A stretch of DNA of 64,000 nucleotides from Bradyrhizobium hereditatis (lineage in GTDB: Bacteria; Pseudomonadota; Alphaproteobacteria; Rhizobiales; Xanthobacteraceae): positions 1-64,000 of the forward strand of contig NZ_JAGKJK010000020.1 in assembly GCF_020329435.1 (NCBI RefSeq), written 5' to 3'. The notes beneath the pieces are model-generated. The model was not told where the DNA came from and did not search any database. It saw nothing but the letters and a program-made list of their open reading frames with translations. The translations under genes and the position numbers were made by a program. Numbering within the stretch: position 1 is the first letter of the stretch; every line of letters begins with the position of its first letter. Shown one piece after another: positions 34,880 to 42,943 of this stretch.

Positions 34880-35102
34880 CGTCCGTTTCTCCTTGGCTTC
34901 GCTGGTTCCAATTCGCGCGAACGTCTCGCGCGATGATTGTCGTTTCAGTGCGAAGCCGATTTGCGCGCAACCGCGCCGAAGGATTCCCGGTCGATTAGTT
35001 TCTAATTTTCCCGCAGGCTGCGAACCACAGCACCCAAGATGGCAATTAGTTGCTGTGCAGGGCGCAGCGGGGCGATTAGGATTCCGTGTGAGAGGGTTGG
35101 AC
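34880..35102. promoter_or_regulatory. Divergent promoter region, NADP reductase / DUF971
   Basis: A 223-bp gap between divergent genes. It contains TTAG-TTT-CTAA near 34995 (an inverted repeat) and GCAATTAGTTG at 35042-35052, the same 11-mer as upstream of the flavoprotein. Both could be sites for the Crp/Fnr-type regulator encoded close by, but neither matches the standard FNR or CRP consensus. Confidence 0.45.
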
Positions 35103-35408
35103 ATGACAGCCATTGCAACCGTCGCCTCAGCGGCGATCATCAGCGAAGTAAGTGCGGATCTTTCCGAACTTTCGATCGCGGATAGCGATGGACGAAGCCT
35201 GACATTGTCGGCGGAAGCACTGCGCGCGGCCTGCAAATGTGCGCATTGCACGCGCGCCCGCTTCGACGAGCGCTTCCCGCCAGGTTTCCCGGGCATCGCC
35301 ATTACAGGCGTGAACGATCTCGGCTATGGGCTGAACATCTCCTTCTCCGACGGACACGACCGCGGCATCTATCCCAAAACTTACCTATTAGAACTCGCGC
35401 CCCGTTGA
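35103..35408 (+). CDS. DUF971 (gamma-butyrobetaine hydroxylase N-domain-like) protein
   Basis: A 101-residue protein with the DUF971 fold: LSIADSDGRSLTLSAEALR, a Cys pair in CKCAHC, GIAITGVNDLGYGLNISFSDGHDRGIYPKTYL. The domain occurs alone in bacteria near Mrp/iron-sulfur genes and as the N-terminal part of eukaryotic gamma-butyrobetaine hydroxylase, where its cysteines and a His bind zinc. The start ATG follows GAGAGGG. A role in iron-sulfur assembly or delivery for the neighbouring ferredoxin and flavoprotein is a reasonable inference, not a demonstrated one. Confidence 0.82.
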   Translation: MTAIATVASAAIISEVSADLSELSIADSDGRSLTLSAEALRAACKCAHCTRARFDERFPPGFPGIAITGVNDLGYGLNISFSDGHDRGIYPKTYLLELAPR

Positions 35409-35511
35409 ATCCGCTAAGATTTCCGGCAGCGCTCCAGACGACCGGCCTACCGCCATCTGGCATGAAGATTGCTGCTTCTCCGGTCAGGTTTAGAGCATCC
35501 GGAGACCGGCA

Positions 35512-36285
35512 ATGTTGCTGCAGGCAGGGAATGCGACGCGCGGGACGCCGGCGAAGGTCGCAGGGCGCGCCAGTTCCTCCCTCCTGCTCACAGAGCACGA
35601 CGAGGCAATCGGCGGTCCGCCTTCGCTGATCGACAAGCTTAACCCGCGCGAACGGGAGCTCGTGCTCAAGCAGGGCCGGCGCAAGGTGCTCAACCGCGGA
35701 CAGACACTGTTCAGCCAGGGCGCACGGCACGATGGCATCTTCCTGATCGAGAGCGGCCGCATTCGCGTATTCTACACATCGCCGCAGGGGCGCGAGATCA
35801 CCCTCGCCTATTGGCATCCCGGCAATTTCGTCGGCGGACCGGAAGTATTCGGCGGCGGCATCCATCAATGGTCCGGCGTCGCCTCGACCAATTGCAGCGT
35901 GGTGCAGCTGCCTGGAAAGCAGCTGCGAACGCTCGCCGCCGAGATCCCCAGTCTGGCAATCGGGTTGATTGACGGCCTGGCGTTCAAGGGCAAGTGCTAT
36001 TCCGCGCTGGCGCAGATGCTGGGAACACGGTCGATCACGCAGCGGCTCGCGCATTTGCTCCTTCATCTCGTGGAGCTCTACGGCGTCGAGGACGCCGACG
36101 GCACCGTTATTGCCGCCGCCTTCACCCACGCAGACATCGCCCACATGGTCGGTGCGACCCGGCAATGGGTCACCATCAGCCTAAAGCGCATGCAGGAAAA
36201 GGGAATCGTGCAGACCAAACGCTCCCAGATCGTGGTCTGCCGGCCCGACCTATTGGAGGAGATGCGGGGTCATGCCGGCGATTAA
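35512..36285 (+). CDS. Crp/Fnr-family transcription regulator
   Basis: A 257-residue regulator with an N-terminal cyclic-nucleotide-binding-type beta roll (LFSQGARHDGIFLIESGRIR, near residue 65), a long dimer helix, and a C-terminal winged HTH (FTHADIAHMVGATRQWVTISL, near 205). The cysteine set that binds the 4Fe-4S cluster in FNR is absent, so direct oxygen sensing by a cluster is unlikely; the signal is unknown. It sits between the DUF971 gene and the ABC importer, all on the plus strand, and probably controls this unit. The repeated GCAATTAGTTG sites are candidate targets. Confidence 0.9.
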   Translation: MLLQAGNATRGTPAKVAGRASSSLLLTEHDEAIGGPPSLIDKLNPRERELVLKQGRRKVLNRGQTLFSQGARHDGIFLIESGRIRVFYTSPQGREITLAYWHPGNFVGGPEVFGGGIHQWSGVASTNCSVVQLPGKQLRTLAAEIPSLAIGLIDGLAFKGKCYSALAQMLGTRSITQRLAHLLLHLVELYGVEDADGTVIAAAFTHADIAHMVGATRQWVTISLKRMQEKGIVQTKRSQIVVCRPDLLEEMRGHAGD

Positions 36286-36451
36286 GAGTCGATGCACATG
36301 CAAGCGCCTTTCCAGCGCGAAACTGCCCAAGGACTATGCAACGGGCTTTTCCCGGCAACTAATCGACTGCAGCAGCCAATCCGGGTTTGCCCTTCTTTAG
36401 ACCTCCTCCAATCATGGCAACCGCAGCACATCCAACCGAACGAGGATGAGA

Positions 36452-37873
36452 ATGGTCCGCCATCTTTCAATGCTTCAGGTCGCGATGTCGGTGACCTCGC
36501 TGACGCTGATGCTCGCGCATCCCGCGGCCGCTGAGACGGTCACGATCGGCATCGGCACGCAAGACACCACCACCAACACCGTCACCGCCGGCGTCGTGAT
36601 ACGGCAACTGAAACTGCTCGAGAATTACCTGCCGAAGGACGGCAAGTACGCCAACATCAAGTTCGAGTTCGAATGGCAGAACTTCACCTCCGGTCCGCCC
36701 GTCACCAACGCCATGATGGCGAACAAGCTGCAGATCGGCATGATGGGCGACTATCCGCTGATCGTGAACGGCTTCACCTTCCAGAATAATCCGGACAGCA
36801 AGAGCCGGCTGATCGCGGTCGCTGCCTACAGCATGGCCGGGTCCGGCAACGGCATCGTCGTTCACAAGGACTCGCCCTATTATGAGTTCGCGGATCTGAA
36901 GGGCAAGCTGGTCAGCGTGCCCTTCGGCTCGGCTGCGCACGGCATGGTGCTGAAGGCGCTGCAGGACCGTGGCTATCCGGCCGACTTCTTCCAGCTCGTC
37001 AGCCAGAGTCCCGAAGTCGGGTCGACCAACCTGCAGGAAAAGAAGATCGACGCGCATGCGGACTTTGTGCCGTTCGCCGAACTGTTGCCGTTCCGCGGCT
37101 TCGCACGGAAAATCTTCGACGGCGTCGAGACGGATTTTCCGACCTGGCACGGCGTCGTGGTGCGCACCGACTTCGCCGAGAAATATCCTGAAGTGGTCGT
37201 CGCCTATCTGAAGGCCCTCATGGCCGCAAATCGGTGGCTGCGCGAGAATCCGAAACTCGCAGCCGAGAAGATCCAGGAATGGACCGGTATCAACAAGGAA
37301 GTCGTCTACATTTTCCTTGGGCCGAGCGGCAACATGACGACCGATCCAACGATCAAGCCGGCGTTGATCGAGGCCGCCGAAACTGACGTCAAGGTGCTGC
37401 AGAAGCTGGGGCGCATGAAGGAATTCGAACCCAAGAAGTGGGTCGACGAGTCCTACATCCGGAAGGCCTTCGCCGAGATGAAGCTCGACTATGACGCGCA
37501 GCTTGCGAGCACCAAGAACTACGAGGTTACCGGCGACGACAAGTTCTGCAAGAAGCCGGTCACCGATCCGCGCAAGGCGGGCGAGGTCTGGGTCGAGGAA
37601 GACGGCATCCTTGCCTTCTCCAGCGCAAGCTGCACGCTTGGCGCCTACGCCGATTTCAAGAGCAGGGGCAAGAAGATCAATATGGCATATGTCTTCGACA
37701 CCTCACGCGGCATCAAGCTGTTCGCCGACCAAGCCTTCTTCGCGGTTGGCGGCGGCGAAATCGCGCCGTTCCTCTTGAAGAAGGACGCCGAGGCCTATGC
37801 AGCGAAGATCAGCGGCAAGGTGCTCGGCTTCGAGGACGCGGTGAAATCGGCTGTCGGCGGGGGAAGGACGTGA
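36452..37873 (+). CDS. ABC substrate-binding protein (NrtA/SsuA-type) fused to a NosL-like domain
   Basis: A 473-residue secreted protein. A signal peptide ends at AHPAAA-E (about residue 28). Residues ~30-350 form an NMT1/THI5-type binding fold of the nitrate/sulfonate/taurine importer class (MMGDYPLIVNG, LKGKLVSVPFGS). Residues ~355-470 resemble NosL, the copper-handling lipoprotein of nitrous oxide reductase clusters: FCKKPVTDPRKAGEVW, a central Cys (SASCTLGAY), AYVFDTS, and KKDAEAYAAKISGKVLGFED. The ATG at 36452 is preferred to one at 36446 for ribosome-site spacing. The ligand is unknown. The NosL part suggests metal or sulfur chemistry at the binding protein. Confidence 0.88.
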   Translation: MVRHLSMLQVAMSVTSLTLMLAHPAAAETVTIGIGTQDTTTNTVTAGVVIRQLKLLENYLPKDGKYANIKFEFEWQNFTSGPPVTNAMMANKLQIGMMGDYPLIVNGFTFQNNPDSKSRLIAVAAYSMAGSGNGIVVHKDSPYYEFADLKGKLVSVPFGSAAHGMVLKALQDRGYPADFFQLVSQSPEVGSTNLQEKKIDAHADFVPFAELLPFRGFARKIFDGVETDFPTWHGVVVRTDFAEKYPEVVVAYLKALMAANRWLRENPKLAAEKIQEWTGINKEVVYIFLGPSGNMTTDPTIKPALIEAAETDVKVLQKLGRMKEFEPKKWVDESYIRKAFAEMKLDYDAQLASTKNYEVTGDDKFCKKPVTDPRKAGEVWVEEDGILAFSSASCTLGAYADFKSRGKKINMAYVFDTSRGIKLFADQAFFAVGGGEIAPFLLKKDAEAYAAKISGKVLGFEDAVKSAVGGGRT

Positions 37874-38778
37874 GCGGTCCCGCCGTCCTGCGTCATCAAG
37901 AAGAACCCGTGTCGACGATCCCTGCGGCCAGCAATACAGAGGCAGCGCCGGTCGCGCCGGCGCATGGGCCGCCGTCGTTCGGCGCGCTCGCGCTGCGCTG
38001 GTACCGGGTCAACAAGCGGCGTCTGATGGCCACCCTGATCGGGGCGCTCTCGCTCCTCGCCTTCCTGATCGTCTGGCATCTGCTTACGAAGTATCGTGTC
38101 GTATTCTTCGTGCGCTTCACCAACGTTCCGTCGCCGCTAGCGGTGTATGAGAGCTTCACCAAGGCAAGCCACGACCCCAAGTTCATGATGCATATCCTGC
38201 TCAGCTGCAGGCGTATCTTCATTGGCTTCTCGCTGGCCGCTCTCATCGGCGTGCCGCTTGGCCTGGTGATGGGCCGCTTCAAGCTGATCCATCAGGTGGT
38301 CTTCCCGATCGCGGAAGTCTTGCGTCCCATTCCGGCAATTGCCTGGGTGCCGATGGCGATCATGCTGTGGCCGACCAACGAACAGAGCATCGTTTTCATC
38401 ACCTTTCTCGGCTCGTTCTTCCCGATCCTGGTGAACACGCTGCACGGCATGTCACTGGTCGATCCCGTGCTGGTGCGTGCGGCGCAATGCCTCGGGGCGC
38501 GGGAACGCTCCATCTTCCGCGAAGTGTATTTCCCGGCTTCGCTGCCGCACATCTTCACGGGCCTGACGGTTGGCATGGGCGTCGCCTGGGTCTCGCTGAT
38601 CGCCGCCGAGATGATCTCGGGTCAATACGGCATCGGGTACTTCACCTGGGAAGCCTATTCGCTGGTCCAATACGCCGACATCGCGCTCGGCATGATCGCG
38701 ATCGGCATTCTGGGATTAGGATCGAGCGTCCTGATCCGCGGTGCGGGACAGCTCGTCATGCCGTGGAGGTCGAAATGA
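37870..38778 (+). CDS. ABC transporter permease (SsuC/NrtB-type)
   Basis: A 302-residue inner-membrane permease of the nitrate/sulfonate/taurine importer class. About six membrane segments are visible, the first near residue 60 (LIGALSLLAFLIVWHLL). The cytoplasmic EAA loop that docks the ATPase is seen as AAQCLGARERSIFREVYFPASLP near 200. The GTG start overlaps the binding-protein stop, and the end overlaps the ATPase start (ATGA). The three genes are therefore one translationally coupled import unit. Confidence 0.94.
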   Translation: MSGPAVLRHQEEPVSTIPAASNTEAAPVAPAHGPPSFGALALRWYRVNKRRLMATLIGALSLLAFLIVWHLLTKYRVVFFVRFTNVPSPLAVYESFTKASHDPKFMMHILLSCRRIFIGFSLAALIGVPLGLVMGRFKLIHQVVFPIAEVLRPIPAIAWVPMAIMLWPTNEQSIVFITFLGSFFPILVNTLHGMSLVDPVLVRAAQCLGARERSIFREVYFPASLPHIFTGLTVGMGVAWVSLIAAEMISGQYGIGYFTWEAYSLVQYADIALGMIAIGILGLGSSVLIRGAGQLVMPWRSK

Positions 38779-39647
38779 GCCAGATCGAGCTGCGCCCGCC
38801 AAAGGGCCACATCGAAGTCAGCGATTTCGCGCTCAGCTACGAGACGCTGGAGGGACCAGTCGAGGCCGTCAGCAACACCCGCATCAGCGTGCGTCCCGGT
38901 GAGTTCGTCTCGATCGTCGGCCCCTCCGGATGCGGAAAGTCCACGCTGCTTAATGCAGTCGCCGGCTTTTTAAAGCCGACCACAGGCACCGTGAAGGTCG
39001 ATGATGAAGAGGTCAACGGGCCGAGCGCTGAACGCGGCATGGTGTTTCAGCAATATTCGCTGTTTCCCTGGAAAACGGTGCGCGAGAACGTCGAGTTCGG
39101 CCTGAAGATGCGTGGCATGCCGAGCTCGCAGCGCGAGCGCGCCGCACGCACGCTGCTCGGGCTTGCCGGTCTCGAGGCGTTCGAAAAGCATTATCCAGAG
39201 CGTCTCTCCGGCGGCATGAAGCAGCGCGTCGGCATCGTCCGCGCGCTGGCGACCGGGCCGAAGGTGCTGCTGCTGGATGAGCCGTTCGGAGCGCTCGATG
39301 CGCAAACCCGTGTCATCATGCAGCAGATCCTCACGAATCTCTGGCAGCGGCTGAAGATATCGGTGCTGTTCGTCACCCACGACATCGATGAGGCGATTTT
39401 CCTGTCCGACCGCGTCTACTGCATGACCGCGCGTCCCGGCTCGATCAAGGCCGAGATTCCCATTCCACTGGAACGGCCTCGACAACAATCAATGATGATG
39501 TCATCGGAATTTTTGGCGCTGCGCCGCGGGTTGATGTCCCTGATCAGGGAGGAAAGCCTGAAGGCCATGGGCGGCGAGATCAACGACTCCGCCATGCAGG
39601 GCCTGAGTATCGACCTGCACGGCCACTCGCTTGCGGAAATTCTCTGA
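38775..39647 (+). CDS. ABC transporter ATP-binding protein (SsuB/NrtD-type)
   Basis: A 290-residue ATPase with Walker A GPSGCGKST near residue 50, the Q-loop, signature LSGGMKQR near 145, Walker B VLLLDEPFGALD near 168, and the switch His in FVTHDIDEA. It powers the permease encoded just before it. It is the last gene of the unit; an 11-bp inverted repeat follows the stop by two bases. The C-terminal tail after residue 240 is typical of the nitrate/sulfonate class. Confidence 0.96.
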   Translation: MSQIELRPPKGHIEVSDFALSYETLEGPVEAVSNTRISVRPGEFVSIVGPSGCGKSTLLNAVAGFLKPTTGTVKVDDEEVNGPSAERGMVFQQYSLFPWKTVRENVEFGLKMRGMPSSQRERAARTLLGLAGLEAFEKHYPERLSGGMKQRVGIVRALATGPKVLLLDEPFGALDAQTRVIMQQILTNLWQRLKISVLFVTHDIDEAIFLSDRVYCMTARPGSIKAEIPIPLERPRQQSMMMSSEFLALRRGLMSLIREESLKAMGGEINDSAMQGLSIDLHGHSLAEIL

Positions 39648-39648
39648 A

Positions 39649-39680
39649 TTGAACTCCGACATCGATCGCTCGGAGTTCAA
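39649..39680 (+). terminator. Inverted repeat after the ABC operon
   Basis: A perfect 11-bp inverted repeat, TTGAACTCCGA with TCGGAGTTCAA, 10-base loop, begins one base after the ATPase stop. No T-run follows, so it may be a weak or factor-assisted terminator or an mRNA-stabilising stem. Confidence 0.5.
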
Positions 39681-40011
39681 CGTTCCGCTTCGAAGCGCGC
39701 CCTCGGCGGCGGATTCTCCATCCTAGGCGCTTACCAGCTTGTTCGCCACTTTAGCGTGTGATCTAGCGCCTTCCGGCTTGATGCCGAGCGCCCGTCCGTG
39801 CCGGGTTGGGGCGGATGCTCTCAATCGAGAGGCGACCTTCCTCCGCCTTGACTGTCCCCGGCAACTCCGAAAACCTGTCCCCTGGAGGGGCTGATTTCGG
39901 TGCTCCGCTTCGGCGGGCATGAATCGATACGTCCTTCCAGAGGAGAATGGTTTCCGGAAGCGGTACGTCTATTGCTTCCGGGCAATGCGCGTGCGAGGGA
40001 GAAGGTACATC
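39681..40011. other. Intergenic region before the TRAP operon
   Basis: About 330 bp without a supported gene. The end (39990-40005, GGGAGAAGG) is the ribosome site of the TRAP small permease. The promoter of the TRAP operon must lie here, but no clear -35/-10 pair or operator was recognised. Confidence 0.4.
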
Positions 40012-40557
40012 ATGATCCGCATACTTCTTGACCGGCTCTACCTTTTCTCAGGCTATCTCGCCGGACTTTTCCTCATCACGATTTTCGTGCTGATGCTGCT
40101 GCTGTCGGGCGGCCGGCCGCTCGGCATCAATATTCCGGCAGGCGATGATTTCATCTCCTGGTGCATGGCGGCGACCGCTTTCCTCGGGCTCGCCCATACG
40201 TTCAAGCACGGCGAGATGATCCGCGTCGGCCTTTTGATCGACCGCCTCAACGACAACGTCCGCCATTATGTCGAGATCGTAGCGCTCCTCGTCGGCGTCG
40301 GCTTCATCGGCTTTTTCGCATGGCATGCCGCGATCATGACCTGGCAGTCGTGGAAATTTTCCGACATCTCGCAAGGCGTCATCGCGGTACCGCTGTGGAT
40401 TCCGCAACTCGGCTACAGTAGCGGCCTCGCCATTCTCTTCATCGCCTTTGTCGATGAGCTGATCCATGTGCTGCGCGGCTTCGCGCCGCGCTACGAATTG
40501 CCGAAGCCGCAGACCGCCGAGGAAATCGTCGAACGCGCCATGCAGAGCGGGGTCTGA
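40012..40557 (+). CDS. TRAP transporter small permease (DctQ-type)
   Basis: A 181-residue membrane protein with four hydrophobic segments, near residues 10-32, 45-65, 85-110 and 130-155, the layout of TRAP Q subunits. It pairs with the M subunit in a Na+- or H+-driven importer of organic acids. The ATG at 40012 follows GGGAGAAGG; an upstream in-frame ATG adds a basic non-family stretch and is rejected. The M gene begins one base after its stop. Confidence 0.93.
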   Translation: MIRILLDRLYLFSGYLAGLFLITIFVLMLLLSGGRPLGINIPAGDDFISWCMAATAFLGLAHTFKHGEMIRVGLLIDRLNDNVRHYVEIVALLVGVGFIGFFAWHAAIMTWQSWKFSDISQGVIAVPLWIPQLGYSSGLAILFIAFVDELIHVLRGFAPRYELPKPQTAEEIVERAMQSGV

Positions 40558-40558
40558 C

Positions 40559-41866
40559 ATGGAGCTTCTTTCCACCGCCGCCATCCTGCTTGGATTTCTC
40601 GCGCTGCTGCTCGGCGCCGGCGTCTGGATCGCCGTCGCCTTGATGGCGACCGGTTGGGCCGGCATGCAATTCGCCGGCGGCGGTATTCCCGCGGGCAGCG
40701 TGCTGGCGACAACAGTTTGGGGCAACAGCGCATCCTGGTCGCTTGCAGCATTGCCGCTCTTCATCTGGATGGGCGAGATTCTGTTCCGCACGCGCCTGTC
40801 GGAGGAAATGTTTCGCGGCTTTGCGCCCTGGCTGAACTGGCTGCCGGGCCGGCTCATGCATGTCAACGTGCTGGCCTGCGGCGTGTTTGGTTCGGTGTCG
40901 GGCTCCTCCGCCGCAACTTGCGCCACCGTCGCCAAGATCGCGCTGCCGGAATTGAAGAAGCGCGGCTATGACGAAGATCTGAGCCTTGGGTCCTTGGCCG
41001 GTGCGGGCACGCTCGGGATTCTCATCCCGCCGTCGATCACCATGGTGGTCTACGCCGTGCAGGCGAACGTCTCGATCATTCAGGTCTTCCTCGCCGGATT
41101 TCTGCCGGGCGTGTTGGTGATGGTGCTCTATTCCGGCTACATCGCGATCTGGTCGCTCGCCAATCCGAAGCGCACGCCGCCGGCCGAGCCGCCAATGAGC
41201 TTGCGCCAGCGCATCTCTGAATCGCTCAATCTCATTCCCTGCCTGCTGCTGATCATCTTCGTGTTCCTGTCGCTCCTGATGGGCTGGGCGACGGCGACCG
41301 AATGCGCGGCGTGGGGTGTATTGGGATCGCTTGCGATCGCGTGGTGGCAAGGCGCGCTGACCTGGGAGTCCTTCTGGGCGAGCGTGATGGGTGCGACAAG
41401 GGTCAATTGCATGATCCTCCTGATCCTGGCAGGCGCTTCCTACATGGGGACGTCGATGGCCTATACCGGCATCCCGATGGCGCTCGCGAGCTGGGTGAAC
41501 AGCCTCCAGCTCAGTCCCTACGCGCTGATTGCCGCCCTGACCGTCATGTACGTCGTGCTTGGCACGGCGCTCGATGGCATTTCCATGATTGTGCTGACCA
41601 CCGCCATCGTCATTCCGATGGTGAAGCAGGCCGGCTTCGATCTCGTCTGGTTCGGCATTTTCCTCGTGCTGGTGGTGGAGATGGCCGAGGTCTCGCCGCC
41701 CGTCGGCTTCAACCTGTTCGTTCTGCAGACCATGAGCGGCAAGGATTCCAACACGGTCGCCAAGGCGGCCCTGCCGTTCTTCTTTTTGCTCGTTCTCGCG
41801 GTTGCCATCATCACGGTTTTTCCTGATATCGTGATGATGCTGCCGCGGATTGCGTTCCCTGGCTAG
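40559..41866 (+). CDS. TRAP transporter large permease (DctM-type)
   Basis: A 435-residue membrane protein with about 12 hydrophobic segments. It shows family marks such as LFIWMGEILFRT, GSVSGSSAATCATVAK near residue 110, and GAGTLGILIPPSITMVVYA near 145, plus a mirrored second half (LGTALDGISMIVLTTAIVIP). It forms the transport path of the TRAP importer together with the Q subunit. The substrate is set by the binding protein encoded next and cannot be read from sequence. Confidence 0.96.
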   Translation: MELLSTAAILLGFLALLLGAGVWIAVALMATGWAGMQFAGGGIPAGSVLATTVWGNSASWSLAALPLFIWMGEILFRTRLSEEMFRGFAPWLNWLPGRLMHVNVLACGVFGSVSGSSAATCATVAKIALPELKKRGYDEDLSLGSLAGAGTLGILIPPSITMVVYAVQANVSIIQVFLAGFLPGVLVMVLYSGYIAIWSLANPKRTPPAEPPMSLRQRISESLNLIPCLLLIIFVFLSLLMGWATATECAAWGVLGSLAIAWWQGALTWESFWASVMGATRVNCMILLILAGASYMGTSMAYTGIPMALASWVNSLQLSPYALIAALTVMYVVLGTALDGISMIVLTTAIVIPMVKQAGFDLVWFGIFLVLVVEMAEVSPPVGFNLFVLQTMSGKDSNTVAKAALPFFFLLVLAVAIITVFPDIVMMLPRIAFPG

Positions 41867-41880
41867 AAAGAGGTGTCATC

Positions 41881-42855
41881 ATGTTCAGGCTCATAAAGAC
41901 ATTCGCGATGGCCGCCTGCGTCGCGGCTTTCGCCCTACCCGCAATGGCGCAGACGAAATGGAATCTTCCGGCGGCCTATCCCGCGGACAATCCGCATTCG
42001 GTCAATCTGATCGCGTTTGCCAAGGACGTTGCGGACGCCACCGGCGGCAAGCTGCAGATCACCGTGCATCCCGCGGCATCCCTGTTCAAGGCGCCGGAAA
42101 TCAAGCGCGCGGTCGCAACCGGTCAGGCGCAGGCAGGCGAAGTCCTGATCTCGCTGCACGAGAACGAAGATCCGATGTTCGGCATCGACGTCATCCCGTT
42201 CCTGTCGACAAGCTATCCGGCGGCTAAAAAACTGTGGCTCGCTTCGAAGCCCGCCATCGAGAAAAAACTCGCTTCGCAAGGTCTCCTGCTCCTGTTCGCA
42301 GTGCCGTGGGGTCCGCAGGGCATCTATGCCAAGAAAGATCTCAACACCATCGAAGACATGAAGGGCCTGAAATGGCGCGCCTATAATGTCGGTACCTCGC
42401 GCATCGCCGAGCTCGTCGGCGCGCAGCCGGTCACCATCCAGGCGGCGGAGCTGCCGCAGGCGCTGGCGACTGGCGTCGTGAACGCGTTCATGACCTCGGG
42501 CTCCACCGGCTATGACAGCAAGGCCTGGGAGACCATGACGCATTTCTATGACGCGCAGGCCTGGATTCCGAAGAACGTGACCTTCGTGAATAAGGCGGCT
42601 TTTGATGCCCTTGATAAGCCGACCCAGGAGGCGATCCTCAAGGCGGCAGCGGTCGCCGAAGAGCGCGGCTGGAAGCTCGCCGAAGAAAAGGCGAAGTGGT
42701 ATCTCGAACAGCTTCAGGCCAACAAGATGAAGGTGCTGCCGCCACCTCCCGCGCTGAAGTCCGGCCTCGAGAAGATCGGTGAGCAGCTCACGGCCGATTG
42801 GCTCAAGAAAGCCGGCTCCGATGGTGAAGCCGTGATTGCCGCTTACAAGAAGTAG
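41881..42855 (+). CDS. TRAP transporter substrate-binding protein (DctP-type)
   Basis: A 324-residue periplasmic protein with a signal peptide ending at LPAMA-Q (residue 23). The mature part shows the DctP fold: KWNLPAAYPADNPHSVN, KDLNTIEDMKGLKWRAYN near residue 150, and the helix with QALATGVVNAFMTSGSTG near 200. The Arg in LKWRAY is the usual carboxylate-binding residue, so a carboxylic acid is the likely ligand. It follows the M gene by 14 bp and is followed by a strong terminator. Confidence 0.95.
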   Translation: MFRLIKTFAMAACVAAFALPAMAQTKWNLPAAYPADNPHSVNLIAFAKDVADATGGKLQITVHPAASLFKAPEIKRAVATGQAQAGEVLISLHENEDPMFGIDVIPFLSTSYPAAKKLWLASKPAIEKKLASQGLLLLFAVPWGPQGIYAKKDLNTIEDMKGLKWRAYNVGTSRIAELVGAQPVTIQAAELPQALATGVVNAFMTSGSTGYDSKAWETMTHFYDAQAWIPKNVTFVNKAAFDALDKPTQEAILKAAAVAEERGWKLAEEKAKWYLEQLQANKMKVLPPPPALKSGLEKIGEQLTADWLKKAGSDGEAVIAAYKK

Positions 42856-42875
42856 AACGATCGCTACCGTTCTGC

Positions 42876-42908
42876 AGGCCCGGCATTCGTTTGCCGGGCC
42901 TATTCTTT
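42876..42908 (+). terminator. Rho-independent terminator of the TRAP operon
   Basis: A perfect 10-bp stem, AGGCCCGGCA with TGCCGGGCCT (42876-42885 and 42892-42901), 6-base loop, followed by ATTCTTTTG. It starts 20 bp after the binding-protein stop. Confidence 0.85.
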
Positions 42909-42943
42909 TGGTGAGAACGTTGGCTAGCGAACTTCCGGCAGCG

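Noticed and set aside
35512..36285. Oxygen-sensing FNR
   Set aside because: The N-terminal cysteines that bind the 4Fe-4S cluster are missing.
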